A stretch of 64,000 nt of DNA from the NCBI RefSeq assembly GCF_016908115.1, contig NZ_JAFBDH010000001.1:1-64000 (forward strand). Reading direction: 5' to 3'. Under the pieces are notes generated by a model, which worked only from the letters and a program-made list of their open reading frames with translations, was not told where the DNA came from and made no database searches. The DNA comes from Peptoniphilus gorbachii (GTDB lineage: Bacteria; Bacillota; Clostridia; Tissierellales; Peptoniphilaceae). Both the position numbers and the translations under genes were made by a program. Positions 44,175 to 54,707 of the stretch are shown here, piece after piece; the first letter of the stretch is position 1; each line of letters begins with the position of its first letter.

Positions 44175-44784
44175 TTGAACTTTCTCCAAGATAATCTTTT
44201 ACAGTGAAATTTATAATTTCAAATTCAAAGCCGCGTCCCTGCAAATATTTTTTTGCAGAATTTATTTTTTTAAGGTCACTTTCGTCTTTATCTAATTTGT
44301 TACTGATAAGATCTATTGCATTAAGGTATTCTTTTTCATAGTCGTAATCTTTCATAATTTTTTCTATTATTTCATTTTTAATTCCCTTAGATCTTAACAT
44401 ATAAATAATTTTAATTTTTCCATATTTTTTTATATTCATTGCATCATTTAAGTATCGCCTTGCATAATCTTCGTCATTTAAATATTTTTTTTCATTTAAA
44501 ATTGGGAGAACAGTGTCAATAATTTCGCCACTAATTTTATTTTTATATAAGTAGTCAATAAGCTGCTTTTCTGTTTTATTTCTTTGCAAAAATTTATAAG
44601 AAAGCAAAAGGGCATTTGATTTTTCATCTTCAAATTTTAATTTTTCAATAATTTCATCATCAACTTCTTGACCCTTATAAAGTCCAAATTCAATAAGTGT
44701 CTCTTCAGAAATTTCGATTTCTTCAGAATTATCAAAGAGGATATGAAATTTTTTCTTTTCAAAACTTATTTTTGATATAATCAT
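44167..44784 (-). CDS. recX: RecA regulator RecX
   Basis: 205 residues of three-helix repeats. The pattern ALLLSYKFLQRNKTEKQLIDYLYKN, then DEDYARRYLNDAMNIKKYGKIKIIYMLRSKGI, is the RecX core, which wraps the RecA filament and limits its activity. The N-terminal ~60 residues are the extra domain seen in Gram-positive RecX. Followed by the overlapping GIY-YIG gene; divergent from the FHA gene. Confidence 0.9.
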   Translation of the reverse strand: MIISKISFEKKKFHILFDNSEEIEISEETLIEFGLYKGQEVDDEIIEKLKFEDEKSNALLLSYKFLQRNKTEKQLIDYLYKNKISGEIIDTVLPILNEKKYLNDEDYARRYLNDAMNIKKYGKIKIIYMLRSKGIKNEIIEKIMKDYDYEKEYLNAIDLISNKLDKDESDLKKINSAKKYLQGRGFEFEIINFTVKDYLGESSNV

Positions 44785-44910
44785 TTTATCACCAAATTAA
44801 TTTTATCATAAAATTAAAAAAATCCCCAATTCGACTAAATTAACTAATTGTGGAAAAATAAAAACAAAAAGTATATAATTATATAGAGTTTAAGACAAAA
44901 GAGGTGCAAT

Positions 44911-45351
44911 ATGTTTGAATTAATCTCGCAAGTGTTGAGATATGTTTTTATAATCTTAATTTATCTTTTTATTTTTAGTATTTTAAGACTAATGTATCTT
45001 GATGTTAAAAGCATGACAAATAGAGGAGACTCTCTTGACGATGCTTATTTAAAAGTAGTAAATAGACTTGATTCATTGAACTTCAAAATGCAGGAGTATT
45101 ATGTCATAGATGGAGACATAAGTCTGGGTAGAAGTTCAAGAAACGACATAGTTATAAAAGATAAATTTGTTAGTAAAAACCATTTAAAAATTCACGATGA
45201 TAATGAAGCTTATTATATTGAGGATTTAGGTTCTGCCAATGGAACTTTTTTAAATGGTGCAAAAATTAATCCTAATGAGTTAATTGAACTTCAAAACAAT
45301 GACAAAATTGGCGTTGGCTTTATTCAATTTATTTTTGTAGATAAAAGGTGA
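44911..45351 (+). CDS. FHA-domain membrane protein
   Basis: 146 residues. One membrane helix (about 8-28) followed by a linker and a complete FHA domain: SLGRSSRNDIVIKD (GR and S residues for phosphothreonine binding), VSKNHLKI (SxxH) and DLGSANGTFLNG (NG). It should read phosphothreonine on partner proteins at the membrane. It begins a cell-wall unit with FtsW/RodA (4 bases later) and a transpeptidase, an order like the actinobacterial FhaB/FipA-RodA-PbpA cluster. Confidence 0.88.
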   Translation: MFELISQVLRYVFIILIYLFIFSILRLMYLDVKSMTNRGDSLDDAYLKVVNRLDSLNFKMQEYYVIDGDISLGRSSRNDIVIKDKFVSKNHLKIHDDNEAYYIEDLGSANGTFLNGAKINPNELIELQNNDKIGVGFIQFIFVDKR

Positions 45352-45355
45352 AAAA

Positions 45356-46621
45356 GTGTTAGATAATATTTTAAAACAACGAAAACCTAGAAATCTTCTC
45401 TTGATTTTTGAAATTCTAAGTATTTTATTGTTATTTTCTTACAACAATAACAATGTTGATAGATACATAGTGATTTTATTTTTAGGTTTGATTTTAATTG
45501 TATATATTTCAAATTTAGTTCTTGGAAAAGTATCTTCAGGAGATAATTATATATTTTTAATAGTATCAATGCTTTTAAGCCTTGGAATTATAACCATATA
45601 TAGGTTATCGCCTAAACTAGGGCTTAGACAACTGATTTGGGTTTTGGCAGGCATATTGGTTTTCTATTTAACTTATTTTGTAATTAGAGCAATGAGAAGA
45701 CTTGAATATATGACAGGTCTTTATCTCGGGCTTTCAATTTTATTTTTCTTACTAACTATTATTCTTGCTCCAGATAAATATGGCGCAAAGAACTGGATAG
45801 AAATTTCTGAAGGAATTACAATCCAATTGTCTGAATTTACTAAAATTTTAGTTATATTTTTAATTGCTTCTTTTTATACAACTTTCCAAACAAGACTAAA
45901 AAAATTAAATTATAAGTACACTTCATATTACTTGATGGGAGTAATATATATTTTTGTGGGCTTTTTATTTATTCAACGAGACTTGGGAACTGCTGCTATA
46001 TTTGTTGCTATTTACACACTTATTCAATACATTTATGATGAAGATAGAAAATCTATTGCAGTAAATATTGGCTTAATGTTATTTGGTTCTGTAGTAGGAT
46101 ATTTCCTATTCTCTCATGTGAGAAATAGAGTTGATATATGGCTTAATCCATGGACAGCAGATAAAGTTGTAAATAGTGCAAGGCAAATTGTACAATCACT
46201 TTTTGGAATAAGCGAAGGAGGATTCTTTGGTCAAGGAATTGGTCTTGGTTATCCAAAACAAATTACCCTTGCTCATTCTGATGTTATTTTTTCTGCAATT
46301 TGTGAAGAAATGGGAATACTAACTGGAATAGGAATAATTATGCTCTACATGCTTTTAGTTTATAGGGCTATAAAGATTGCATTAAATCAAGAATATTTAT
46401 TTTATAGAATTCTTGCCCTTGCAGTTGCAATTTTATTTACGGTACAAGCTTTCTTAAATATTGGTGGAGTTATAAAACTAATACCAATGACTGGACTTAC
46501 TCTTCCATTTATTTCTTATGGAGGAAGTTCAATGATTTCTAGTTTTGTATCATTGGGAATACTTCAAGTTACCAGTGAAGATTTATCATACAAATACGAT
46601 AGAGGTACAGACAATGAATAG
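45356..46621 (+). CDS. FtsW/RodA/SpoVE-family peptidoglycan polymerase
   Basis: 421 residues from a GTG start (AGGTG upstream), about ten membrane helices. SEDS-family motifs are visible: GAKNWIE, QLSEFTKILVIFLIASFY, RDLGTAAIFVAI, the GISEGGFFGQGIGLG loop and the LPFISYGGSSMISSF end. It polymerises glycan strands from lipid II with a class B PBP; the PBP gene overlaps its 3' end. Whether it serves division or elongation cannot be told; gene order favours the RodA role. Confidence 0.9.
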   Translation: MLDNILKQRKPRNLLLIFEILSILLLFSYNNNNVDRYIVILFLGLILIVYISNLVLGKVSSGDNYIFLIVSMLLSLGIITIYRLSPKLGLRQLIWVLAGILVFYLTYFVIRAMRRLEYMTGLYLGLSILFFLLTIILAPDKYGAKNWIEISEGITIQLSEFTKILVIFLIASFYTTFQTRLKKLNYKYTSYYLMGVIYIFVGFLFIQRDLGTAAIFVAIYTLIQYIYDEDRKSIAVNIGLMLFGSVVGYFLFSHVRNRVDIWLNPWTADKVVNSARQIVQSLFGISEGGFFGQGIGLGYPKQITLAHSDVIFSAICEEMGILTGIGIIMLYMLLVYRAIKIALNQEYLFYRILALAVAILFTVQAFLNIGGVIKLIPMTGLTLPFISYGGSSMISSFVSLGILQVTSEDLSYKYDRGTDNE

Positions 46622-48056
46622 TAAAGATAATAAGAGAATTTTAGTTTTACTTGTTTTTTTAATAATGCTACTTGTTGCTCCAATAATTTATTTGACCTAT
46701 TTCACAGTTTTTAAAGCTGGAGATATAATTAATCATCCAGCAAATAGGAGAAGTGAACTTAGAGAAAATTCTGTAAAGAGAGGAACTTTTTACGATAGAA
46801 ATCACGAGGTTCTTGCTTATTCAAATGGTGAAAAATATAATTACCACAGAATTTATAATCAGCCTGTTATTTACTCTCACATAATAGGATATTCTGACAA
46901 AATTGTAGATAAATATGGTCTTGAAAAAGAATTAAATAATTATCTTGTTGGAAAAGAAGGCTCAAAAATTTTAAAAACTTTTAAATCCATAATAAATAAG
47001 AATTACGATCCCTACACTGGAGATGATGTAACTTTAACAACAGATACAGATCTTCAAGAAAAAACTAGATCTGTTTTGTCTTCTAAATCAAATAAAGGCT
47101 CTGTAGTAATTATGAATCCAAAAACTGGAGAAATTTTATCAATGGTTTCTCTTCCTGATTTTAATTCACAAAACATTGCAAAAGACATGCAGAGTATTAA
47201 TGAGGCAAACAATGGAGCTTTATTTAATTCATCAACAAAGGGAAAATTTGCTCCTGGATCAGTTTTTAAAATAGTTACAACAACGGCTATTCTTGAATCT
47301 GGGATTTCACAAAAATATACAGACGAAGGTGTGGAAAAAATTGACAATGGTCGTGAATTTAAAAACGCTGGTAATAAAACTTATGGAAGAGTTGACCTTA
47401 AAAAGGCCTTTACAAACTCATTAAATACTTATTTTGTTAGAAAATCTGTAGACATGGGCATAGACATTATGTCTCAAGTTTCGGAAAAATATATGATAAA
47501 TAAAAAAGTTGATTTTGAACTTCCACTAGAAACTTCAACATGGGATTATAAGAGAAGCGGTTTTGATAAAACTGCTCTTGGAGCTGCAGGAATTGGTCAC
47601 GATACACTTCTTGTTACACCACTTGAAATGTGCATGGTGGCATCGACTATAGCAAATGATGGTGTAATGATGCAACCACATATTGTTAAAAGAATCGATT
47701 CTTCTGACGGAAAAAATGTTGTAAGAAATAGTCCAACTGTTTTAAGTGAAGTTACATCAGAAGAAAATGCAAAGCTAATTACAAAATACATGGTCAATGT
47801 TGTAAATAATGGCACTGGTACAGAAGCTTATATTCGCGGTATTAAAGTTGCAGGAAAAACTGGAACTGCACAATTAGATTTAAAAGAAGGAACAAATAAT
47901 GCTTGGTTCATTGGTTTTGCTCCAGCAGATGATCCGAAAGTTGCAATCGCTGTTGTCATTCCTAATGTAAAGGATTATGGTTCCGAGGCTGCTGCTCCGA
48001 TTGCTGGTGAACTTTTAAAGTACGCTGTAAATAATTTACAACTTGAAGAAGAGTGA
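46614..48056 (+). CDS. Class B penicillin-binding protein (PbpA-like)
   Basis: 480 residues from ATG 46614 (GAGGT upstream, overlapping the FtsW/RodA end by 8 bases). One membrane helix (about 9-32), a short PBP-dimer-like stretch, then the transpeptidase domain: SVFK (S216, K219), the NSLNTYF second motif and KTGTAQ (about residue 415). At 480 residues it is shorter than PBP2 of rods and matches actinobacterial PbpA. It cross-links strands made by the SEDS protein before it. Confidence 0.9.
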   Translation: MNSKDNKRILVLLVFLIMLLVAPIIYLTYFTVFKAGDIINHPANRRSELRENSVKRGTFYDRNHEVLAYSNGEKYNYHRIYNQPVIYSHIIGYSDKIVDKYGLEKELNNYLVGKEGSKILKTFKSIINKNYDPYTGDDVTLTTDTDLQEKTRSVLSSKSNKGSVVIMNPKTGEILSMVSLPDFNSQNIAKDMQSINEANNGALFNSSTKGKFAPGSVFKIVTTTAILESGISQKYTDEGVEKIDNGREFKNAGNKTYGRVDLKKAFTNSLNTYFVRKSVDMGIDIMSQVSEKYMINKKVDFELPLETSTWDYKRSGFDKTALGAAGIGHDTLLVTPLEMCMVASTIANDGVMMQPHIVKRIDSSDGKNVVRNSPTVLSEVTSEENAKLITKYMVNVVNNGTGTEAYIRGIKVAGKTGTAQLDLKEGTNNAWFIGFAPADDPKVAIAVVIPNVKDYGSEAAAPIAGELLKYAVNNLQLEEE

Positions 48057-48060
48057 TTCC

Positions 48061-48762
48061 ATGTTTAATAATAATTTTGTAACAGCCTTTGTTGCTGCAG
48101 CAGGAATGGGCAAAAGAATGAAAATGGGAATTAACAAACAGTTTCTTTCCATTGATGGGAAGCCAATTCTTGCTCATACTATTAAAAAGATTGAAAAATC
48201 AAAATATGTAGACTTTTTAGTTTTAATCGTCAAAAAAAGTGATATGCCTTATGTAAATGATATAATTGATAAATATAAAATCAATTTGAATTATAAAATA
48301 GTCTATGGTGGAAAAGAGAGGCAGGATTCTATAAATAACGGTATTTTAAATATGCCAAAGGAAACAGATATTGTACTCACTCACGACGGTGCAAGACCTT
48401 TTGTTTCTGTAGATAAAATTGATGAAGCTATAGAAAATGTAATGGAAACTGGTGCAACGGTTTTGGCTAATCCAGTTAAAGATACTATAAAAGTTTCCAT
48501 GGATGGAGAAATAGTAGATTATACTCCTAATAGAAACAGACTTTGGCAAGTTCAAACACCTCAGGTTTTTAAAAAAGAAATTTTAATGAGGGCCTATGAA
48601 CAAGCTTATTCTGAAGGCTATTATGGGACTGATGATTGTTCTTTAGTTGAGAAGACCGGAGTTAAAGTTAAATTAATTTATAACTCTTATGACAATATAA
48701 AAATTACGACAAGAGAAGATTTATCTATTGCAAATATACTTGTGAAGAAGGTGAATACATGA
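48061..48762 (+). CDS. ispD: 2-C-methyl-D-erythritol 4-phosphate cytidylyltransferase
   Basis: 233 residues from ATG 48061; upstream in-frame codons overlap the PBP gene. IspD couples CTP to MEP in the non-mevalonate isoprenoid pathway. [17 protein letters not shown] is the nucleotide-binding loop; [11 protein letters not shown] and [13 protein letters not shown] are family landmarks. Overlaps ispF by 4 bases. Confidence 0.95.
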   Translation: MFNNNFVTAFVAAAGMGKRMKMGINKQFLSIDGKPILAHTIKKIEKSKYVDFLVLIVKKSDMPYVNDIIDKYKINLNYKIVYGGKERQDSINNGILNMPKETDIVLTHDGARPFVSVDKIDEAIENVMETGATVLANPVKDTIKVSMDGEIVDYTPNRNRLWQVQTPQVFKKEILMRAYEQAYSEGYYGTDDCSLVEKTGVKVKLIYNSYDNIKITTREDLSIANILVKKVNT

Positions 48763-49235
48763 GAATAGGAATTGGATATGATGTCCATAAACTTGTGAGT
48801 GATAGAAAATTATTTATTGGTGGGATAGAAATTCCTTATGAAAAAGGTCTTTTAGGTCACTCTGATGCAGATGTACTTATTCATGCAATTATGGATTCAA
48901 TTTTAGGAGCCCTTGCCCTTCGTGACATTGGCTATCATTTTCCAGATAATGACAATGAGTATAAGGATATTGATTCAAAAATTCTTCTTAAAAGAGTTTA
49001 TGAAATTATGAAATCCAAAAACTACAAAATTGGAAATATTGACTCAGTTATTGCTTGCCAAGAGCCAAAAATGGCAGCTTATATTGATGATATGAGAAAA
49101 GTAATTGCAGAAATTTTAAATACAGATATAGAAAATATTTCTATAAAGGCAACTACAACGGAAAAGCTTGGCTTTGTTGGAAGAGGAGAGGGTATATCCT
49201 CAGAATCGATATGTTTACTTGAAAGGGATGATTAA
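48759..49235 (+). CDS. ispF: 2-C-methyl-D-erythritol 2,4-cyclodiphosphate synthase
   Basis: 158 residues. [12 protein letters not shown] holds the metal-binding Asp and His, [15 protein letters not shown] the third ligand, and [18 protein letters not shown] the CDP-binding end. The cyclase converts the IspE product (ispE is not in the window). ATGA overlap with ispD indicates coupled translation. Confidence 0.96.
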   Translation: MRIGIGYDVHKLVSDRKLFIGGIEIPYEKGLLGHSDADVLIHAIMDSILGALALRDIGYHFPDNDNEYKDIDSKILLKRVYEIMKSKNYKIGNIDSVIACQEPKMAAYIDDMRKVIAEILNTDIENISIKATTTEKLGFVGRGEGISSESICLLERDD

Positions 49236-49239
49236 ATAG

Positions 49240-49893
49240 ATGAAATTTTTTATTGACACTGCAAATATCGAAGAAATTCGAGAGATTAATTCTTGGGGTG
49301 TTCTTTCTGGCGTTACAACTAATCCGACTCTAATAGCAAAAAGTGGTGGAGTTTTTGAAGATGTAATAAAAGAAATAACAGAAATTGTAGATGGAGATAT
49401 TTCAGCAGAAGTTATTTCAACTGATTTAGATGGAATGCTTAAAGAAGCAAGAGAGCTTGCTAAGATTTCAAAAAATATTGTAATAAAAATTCCCATGATT
49501 GAAGAGGGACTTAAAGCTGTAAGTATTTTAAGCAAAGAAGGCATAAGAACCAATGTTACTTTAGTTTTTTCACTATCACAAGCTGTTCTTGCAGCAAATG
49601 CAGGAGCTACTTTTGTTAGTCCTTTCATGGGAAGACTTGACGATATAGGTATGTCAGGAATACAATTAGTTGAGGAAATTTCAAAAGTATTTAAAAATTA
49701 TAATTATGAATCTAAAATTATCGCAGCAAGCATAAGACATATCACTCATGTTGAGCTTGTTGCAAAAAGTGGCGCTGATATTGCCACTATTCCATACAAA
49801 ATTTTTAAAGAAATGGTTAAACATAACTTGACAGATAGTGGACTAAAGAAATTTTTAGAAGATTTTAAAAGTGTAAAGACAAAGGAGAAATAA
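49240..49893 (+). CDS. Transaldolase-type fructose-6-phosphate aldolase
   Basis: 217 residues, the short MipB/TalC/FSA subfamily. It opens [16 protein letters not shown] and carries [13 protein letters not shown], the Schiff-base lysine in IVIKIPM and [13 protein letters not shown]. Short members act either as transaldolase or as fructose-6-phosphate aldolase, and sequence reading does not settle which. One base separates it from glpX, suggesting joint work in sugar-phosphate interconversion. Confidence 0.9.
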   Translation: MKFFIDTANIEEIREINSWGVLSGVTTNPTLIAKSGGVFEDVIKEITEIVDGDISAEVISTDLDGMLKEARELAKISKNIVIKIPMIEEGLKAVSILSKEGIRTNVTLVFSLSQAVLAANAGATFVSPFMGRLDDIGMSGIQLVEEISKVFKNYNYESKIIAASIRHITHVELVAKSGADIATIPYKIFKEMVKHNLTDSGLKKFLEDFKSVKTKEK

Positions 49894-49894
49894 G

Positions 49895-50860
49895 ATGGAC
49901 AGAAATTTAGCATTAAACTTAGCAAGAGTAACAGAAGCAGCTGCACTTTCAGCAGGTAAATGGCTTGGAAAGGGCGACAAAAATGCAGCAGATGGCGCAG
50001 CAGTAGATGCCATGAGAAGAATGTTTGACACAGTTGACATTGATGGAACTGTTGTAATTGGTGAAGGAGAAATTGATGAAGCTCCTATGCTTTATATTGG
50101 GGAAAAAATTGGAACAAAAAATGGCGAAGAAGAAGTAGATATTGCCGTTGACCCAATTGACGGAACAAATTCTATTGCCAATGGCATGGATAATTCTATT
50201 GCAGTTTTAGCAGTTGCTCCAAAGGGATGCCTTTTAAATGCACCTGACATTTATATGGATAAAATTGCTTGTGGACCTAAGGCTAAGGGACTTATAAAAT
50301 TAGATGATACTGCAACTGAAAATATAAAAAGAGTTGCAAAAGCACTTAATAAAAATATTGAAGATATTGTTGTAGCAGTTCTTGATAGACCTAGACATGA
50401 AGACTTAATTAAAGAAATTATTTCTATTGGTGCCAGAGTTAAAAAAGTTTCTGATGGCGATGTAGTTACAGCTATTGAAACTTGCTACGAAGATTCTGGA
50501 GTCGATCTTGTTATTGGTCGTGGTGGTGCTCCTGAAGGCGTAATTGCTGCAGCAGCTCTAAAGTGTTTAGGTGGAGATTTCCAAGGAAGACTTCATCCTA
50601 CAGATGAAAAACAAGAACAAAGATGTAGAGACCTAGATTCTGACTTGAAAAAAGTTTATTCAATTGAAGATTTAGTAAAAGGCAACGAAGTTATCTTCTC
50701 AGTAACAGGAATTACTTCAGGAGAAATTCTTGAAGGTGTAAAATATTATGGAGATAATAAGGCAAAAACTGATACTCTAGTTTTAAGACTTCCAAGTGGA
50801 ACTCAAAGATTTATTAAATCAATCCATTCTCTTGATTTAAAACCAGATTACGCTAAATAA
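49895..50860 (+). CDS. glpX: Class II fructose-1,6-bisphosphatase
   Basis: 321 residues of the GlpX family. VVIGEGEIDEAPML and VDPIDGTNSIA bear the metal- and phosphate-binding residues; IGRGGAPEGVIAAAALKCLGG and FSVTGITSGE close the fold. It removes the 1-phosphate in gluconeogenesis. AAGGAGA ribosome binding site at the end of the aldolase gene; rho follows after 7 bases. Confidence 0.95.
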   Translation: MDRNLALNLARVTEAAALSAGKWLGKGDKNAADGAAVDAMRRMFDTVDIDGTVVIGEGEIDEAPMLYIGEKIGTKNGEEEVDIAVDPIDGTNSIANGMDNSIAVLAVAPKGCLLNAPDIYMDKIACGPKAKGLIKLDDTATENIKRVAKALNKNIEDIVVAVLDRPRHEDLIKEIISIGARVKKVSDGDVVTAIETCYEDSGVDLVIGRGGAPEGVIAAAALKCLGGDFQGRLHPTDEKQEQRCRDLDSDLKKVYSIEDLVKGNEVIFSVTGITSGEILEGVKYYGDNKAKTDTLVLRLPSGTQRFIKSIHSLDLKPDYAK

Positions 50861-50867
50861 ATTTAAA

Positions 50868-52298
50868 ATGAGTAACGACAATGAATTAAAAAATAAATCA
50901 ATTGAAGATTTAAGGAGAATTTCAAAATCATTAGGTTTAAAAGATGCAGAAAATTATGAAATAGATGATTTGAAACACTATATAACAAGAGGAGAACTTC
51001 CAATAAAAAATTTAGAGGATAGGTCTTTAGATAAATTAAAGGTATCTGAACTTCGAGAAATTGCCAAGGAATGTGGAATAGAAAAATCCTACTCTTTAAA
51101 AAAAGAAGAATTAATTGAAAAAATTAATTCATCAAAAGAAAAGGAAAAAATAGAAAAATTAGATCTTTCTGAAAATGCTCAAGAAACATTAAAAAATTTA
51201 GAAGACAAGGATTATGTTAAGGGGATATTAGAGCTTCATCCAGACGGTTATGGATTTTTAAGACGAATTAATTATCTACCAAGTGAAGAAGATATTTATG
51301 TATCTCCATCACAAATAAGAAAATTTAGGCTTAGAAACGGAGACGAAATCCTTGGAATTAAATCTCCTCCTAAGGATGGAGAAAATTTTAATGCTTTATT
51401 ATTTATTAAATCTGTAAATGGTAGGCATCCGTCAAAAATAATAAATAGACCTTATTTTGATAATTTGACTCCAATTTATCCAAAAAAGAAAATAAAATTA
51501 GAAACTAAGGATGAGGATGTTGCTATGAGAGTAATTGATTTGCTTTCACCAGTAGGTTTAGGTCAAAGGGGACTAATTGTTTCCCAACCTAAATCAGGAA
51601 AGACTACTCTTTTAAAAAAGATTTCTAAATCATTAAATACAAACTATCCTGACTTACATTTAATCGTACTTCTTGTAGACGAAAGGCCAGAAGAAGTTAC
51701 AGATATGAAAAGATCTGTCAAGGGAGAAGTAGTCTACTCAACTTTTGATGAGAATCCTAAAAATCATACTAGAGTTGCTGAAATGGTAATAGATAGGGCG
51801 AAAAGATTAGTGGAAAATAAAAAAGATGTAGTTATACTTTTAGATTCTTTGACAAGACTTTCTCGAGCTTATAATTTAATTACACCTACAAGTGGTAAAA
51901 CTCTTTCAGGTGGACTTGATCCATTGTCTCTTCACAAACCAAAAAGATTTTTTGGTGCGGCAAGAAATATTGAAGAGGGTGGTAGCTTAACTATCCTTGC
52001 CACTGCTCTTGTAGATACGGGTTCAAGAATGGACGATGTGATTTTTGAAGAATTCAAGGGTACTGGCAACATGGAGCTTCACCTAAACAGAAGCCTTTCA
52101 GAAAAGAGAATTTTCCCAGCAATTGATATTTTAAAATCAGGAACTAGGAAAGAAGAGTTCTTGTTAAATAAAGAAGAACTTGCCTTTAATTATGAATTTA
52201 GAAACAATTTAAATGAAGATAATATTGAAGATGTGACAGAAAATTTTATAGATAAACTTTCTAAAACTAAAAATAATAAGGAATTTTTAGAAAAATAA
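50868..52298 (+). CDS. rho: Transcription termination factor Rho
   Basis: 476 residues. The N-terminal ~110 residues hold two SAP/Rho-N-like repeats ([14 protein letters not shown] and [16 protein letters not shown]), then the cold-shock-like RNA-binding domain ([15 protein letters not shown]). The ATPase has Walker [25 protein letters not shown], Walker [16 protein letters not shown] and the arginine region [13 protein letters not shown]. Longer than E. coli Rho (419) because of the doubled N-terminal domain. It ends its transcription unit; rpmE has its own promoter. Confidence 0.96.
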   Translation: MSNDNELKNKSIEDLRRISKSLGLKDAENYEIDDLKHYITRGELPIKNLEDRSLDKLKVSELREIAKECGIEKSYSLKKEELIEKINSSKEKEKIEKLDLSENAQETLKNLEDKDYVKGILELHPDGYGFLRRINYLPSEEDIYVSPSQIRKFRLRNGDEILGIKSPPKDGENFNALLFIKSVNGRHPSKIINRPYFDNLTPIYPKKKIKLETKDEDVAMRVIDLLSPVGLGQRGLIVSQPKSGKTTLLKKISKSLNTNYPDLHLIVLLVDERPEEVTDMKRSVKGEVVYSTFDENPKNHTRVAEMVIDRAKRLVENKKDVVILLDSLTRLSRAYNLITPTSGKTLSGGLDPLSLHKPKRFFGAARNIEEGGSLTILATALVDTGSRMDDVIFEEFKGTGNMELHLNRSLSEKRIFPAIDILKSGTRKEEFLLNKEELAFNYEFRNNLNEDNIEDVTENFIDKLSKTKNNKEFLEK

Positions 52299-52368
52299 TT
52301 ATCTTTCTTGCTTCAAATGTTGATTTATAGCCTTATATATTGTATAATAATTAAGGTAATAAATATAT

Positions 52369-52397
52369 TTGTATTACAATTAAATTTGTGTTATAAT
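52369..52397 (+). promoter_or_regulatory. rpmE promoter
   Basis: TTGTAT (52369-52374) and TATAAT (52392-52397), 17 bases apart, 40 bases before rpmE. Confidence 0.72.
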
Positions 52398-52437
52398 ATA
52401 AAAATTGAGTTATAAAAAAGTTTAAGGGGGCTAAACA

Positions 52438-52641
52438 ATGAAAAAAGGAATTCATCCAGATTATAAAGAAGCTACAGTAACTTGTGCTTGTGGCAATACT
52501 TTTAAAACAGGATCTGTTAAAGAAGATTTAAAAGTTGAAATTTGTTCAGCTTGTCATCCTTTCTTTACAGGAAAGCAAAAACTCTCTGATCATGGCGGAA
52601 GAATTGAAAAATTCAATAGCAGATACAAGAGAAATAAATGA
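52438..52641 (+). CDS. rpmE: 50S ribosomal protein L31 (zinc-binding type)
   Basis: 67 residues. [25 protein letters not shown] and [15 protein letters not shown] carry the CxC...CxxC zinc ligands of the C+ form. The zinc-free paralogue (YtiA type) is not seen in the window. GGGGG ribosome binding site; a terminator follows the stop directly. Confidence 0.96.
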   Translation: MKKGIHPDYKEATVTCACGNTFKTGSVKEDLKVEICSACHPFFTGKQKLSDHGGRIEKFNSRYKRNK

Positions 52642-52646
52642 CAATG

Positions 52647-52670
52647 AGGTTAGCCTAGCTAACCTTTTTT
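52647..52670 (+). terminator. Terminator/attenuator after rpmE
   Basis: AGGTTAGC and GCTAACCT arms with a 3-base loop, then six T, 14 bases before prmC. Confidence 0.88.
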
Positions 52671-52683
52671 ATTACTTAAATTT

Positions 52684-53520
52684 ATGAAGATAAAAGAAGC
52701 CCTAATAGAGGGAAGAGATTTTTTAAAAAACTTAGAATACACAGATCCAATTTATGAAACCAGAAAAATTTTAGCAGAAATTTTAAATAAAGATTTATCT
52801 TATTTAGTTTCTCATGACAATGAAAAATTAGAGGAAGCTATTAAAAATAAATATTTCGATATTTTAAAAAAGAGGCAAGAGGGTATTCCTCTACAATATA
52901 TTTTGGGAAGAGAAGATTTTTACGGAAGGACTTTTGCTGTATTAGAAGGAGTTTTAATTCCTAGACAGGATACAGAAATTTCTGTTGAAGTGATTTTAAA
53001 AATCTTAAAAGAAAATAATATAAATAAAATGTTAGAAATTGGCTGCGGAACAGGAATAGTAAGTATCACAGTGGATCTTGAAAGCAAAAGAAAAATGGAT
53101 ATCACTGCTCTTGATATTAGTCCTTATGCAATTAAAAACACCACTATAAATAAAAAAAATTTGAAGTCAAACATTAAAATTTTGAAAAGTGATTTATTTG
53201 AAAAGGTGAGTGGAAAATTTGATTTAATTTATTCAAATCCACCTTATATAAAATCCAGTGAAATAGAAAATTTACAGTTAGAAGTGAAAGATCATGAACC
53301 AAGGCTTGCATTAGATGGTGGAATTGATGGACTTTATTTTTATAGAGAAATCATTAAAGAGGCTCCAAATTATTTAAATAATAATGGATTTTTAGTATTT
53401 GAAATAGGTTACGATGAGGCAGAAGATATTTCACTAATAATGGAAAAAAATTTTGATACTAAAATTTATAAAGACCTTAATAATCTGGATAGAGTAATAG
53501 TTGGACAATTAAAGATATAG
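52684..53520 (+). CDS. prmC: Peptide chain release factor glutamine methyltransferase
   Basis: 278 residues. The N-terminal helical domain (to about 85) is followed by [30 protein letters not shown] motif [14 protein letters not shown] and the glutamine-N5 motif [11 protein letters not shown]. It methylates the GGQ glutamine of release factors; prfA lies 8 bases downstream, the normal pairing. Confidence 0.95.
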   Translation: MKIKEALIEGRDFLKNLEYTDPIYETRKILAEILNKDLSYLVSHDNEKLEEAIKNKYFDILKKRQEGIPLQYILGREDFYGRTFAVLEGVLIPRQDTEISVEVILKILKENNINKMLEIGCGTGIVSITVDLESKRKMDITALDISPYAIKNTTINKKNLKSNIKILKSDLFEKVSGKFDLIYSNPPYIKSSEIENLQLEVKDHEPRLALDGGIDGLYFYREIIKEAPNYLNNNGFLVFEIGYDEAEDISLIMEKNFDTKIYKDLNNLDRVIVGQLKI

Positions 53521-53528
53521 GAGTAATT

Positions 53529-54596
53529 ATGTACGAAAAACTTTCGGTTTTTGAAGATAGATTAAAAGAGCTTGAAAAAGATTTGAGCAATGTAGAAATT
53601 ATTAATGATTCAAAGTTATACCAACAAAAGGCTATTGAACATGCTGAAATTGAGCCAATTGTTGCAAAATACAGAGAATATAAAGAAACTCTAAATTCTT
53701 TAAATGAAAATAAAGAGTTAATTAAAGAAAAATTAGATGATGAATTTAAAGACTTAGTTAGAGAAGAAATTAATGAAGGAACAAAAAATCTTGAATCTTT
53801 AGAAAATGATTTGAAGATTTTGCTTATTCCTAAAGACAAAAATGACAGTAAAAATGTAATGGTAGAAATTCGTGCAGGTGCCGGTGGTGATGAGGCAGCA
53901 CTTTTTGCAGGAGTACTATATAGACAATATGTAAGATATGCTGAAAGAAAAGGATTTAAAGTAGAAACTATTTCTTCAAATGAAATTGGAATTGGCGGAT
54001 TTAAAGAAATTGTATTTATGATTATAGGTAATGGAGCTTACTCAAGACTTAAATATGAATCTGGAGTTCACAGAGTTCAAAGGGTTCCAGAAACAGAAAG
54101 TGGAGGTAGAATTCACACATCTACGGCAACAGTTGCAGTTTTACCTGAAGCAGAAGATGTGGATATTGAAATTGATCCAACTGAAATAAAATTTGATGTT
54201 TTCCGTGCTTCAGGAAATGGTGGACAATGTGTAAATACAACTGATTCAGCAGTTAGACTTACTCACATTCCTACTGGAATTGTTATTTCTTGTCAAGATG
54301 AGAAATCACAACTTAGAAACAAAGAAAAAGCAATGAAATTACTTAGGTCAAAATTATATGATTTAAAACTTCAAGAGCAAAATGAAAAAGAATCTATGGA
54401 AAGATCTTCACAAATTGGTACAGGAGATAGGTCTGAAAGAATTAGGACTTATAATTACCCTCAAGGAAGAGTAACTGACCACAGAATTAATTTCACATCT
54501 CACAGAATTGACGCTATTAATGACGGAGATTTAGATGAAATAATTGATGCTTTGATAACAGATGATCAAACACAAAAAATTGAAAATATTGATTAA
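53529..54596 (+). CDS. prfA: Peptide chain release factor 1
   Basis: 355 residues. RF1 stop-codon recognition motif PxT is seen as PET in [17 protein letters not shown], and the catalytic GGQ is in [24 protein letters not shown]. Only the residue after GGQ differs from the commoner GGQHVN, a change common in clostridia. Reads UAA and UAG. Ribosome binding site ATAGGAG. Confidence 0.96.
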   Translation: MYEKLSVFEDRLKELEKDLSNVEIINDSKLYQQKAIEHAEIEPIVAKYREYKETLNSLNENKELIKEKLDDEFKDLVREEINEGTKNLESLENDLKILLIPKDKNDSKNVMVEIRAGAGGDEAALFAGVLYRQYVRYAERKGFKVETISSNEIGIGGFKEIVFMIIGNGAYSRLKYESGVHRVQRVPETESGGRIHTSTATVAVLPEAEDVDIEIDPTEIKFDVFRASGNGGQCVNTTDSAVRLTHIPTGIVISCQDEKSQLRNKEKAMKLLRSKLYDLKLQEQNEKESMERSSQIGTGDRSERIRTYNYPQGRVTDHRINFTSHRIDAINDGDLDEIIDALITDDQTQKIENID

Positions 54597-54636
54597 AAAA
54601 TAAAAATTATATAATAGATTAATTTAGTGCATATGT

Positions 54637-54665
54637 TTGCTTTTTCATAAATGATAGTCTATAAT
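54637..54665 (+). promoter_or_regulatory. Rubrerythrin promoter
   Basis: TTGCTT (54637-54642) and TATAAT (54660-54665) with a 17-base spacer. No Fur- or PerR-like palindrome was recognised. Confidence 0.7.
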
Positions 54666-54707
54666 ATTAAATGTAGTTTTATTATTAAATATTATGGGGG
54701 TAATATT

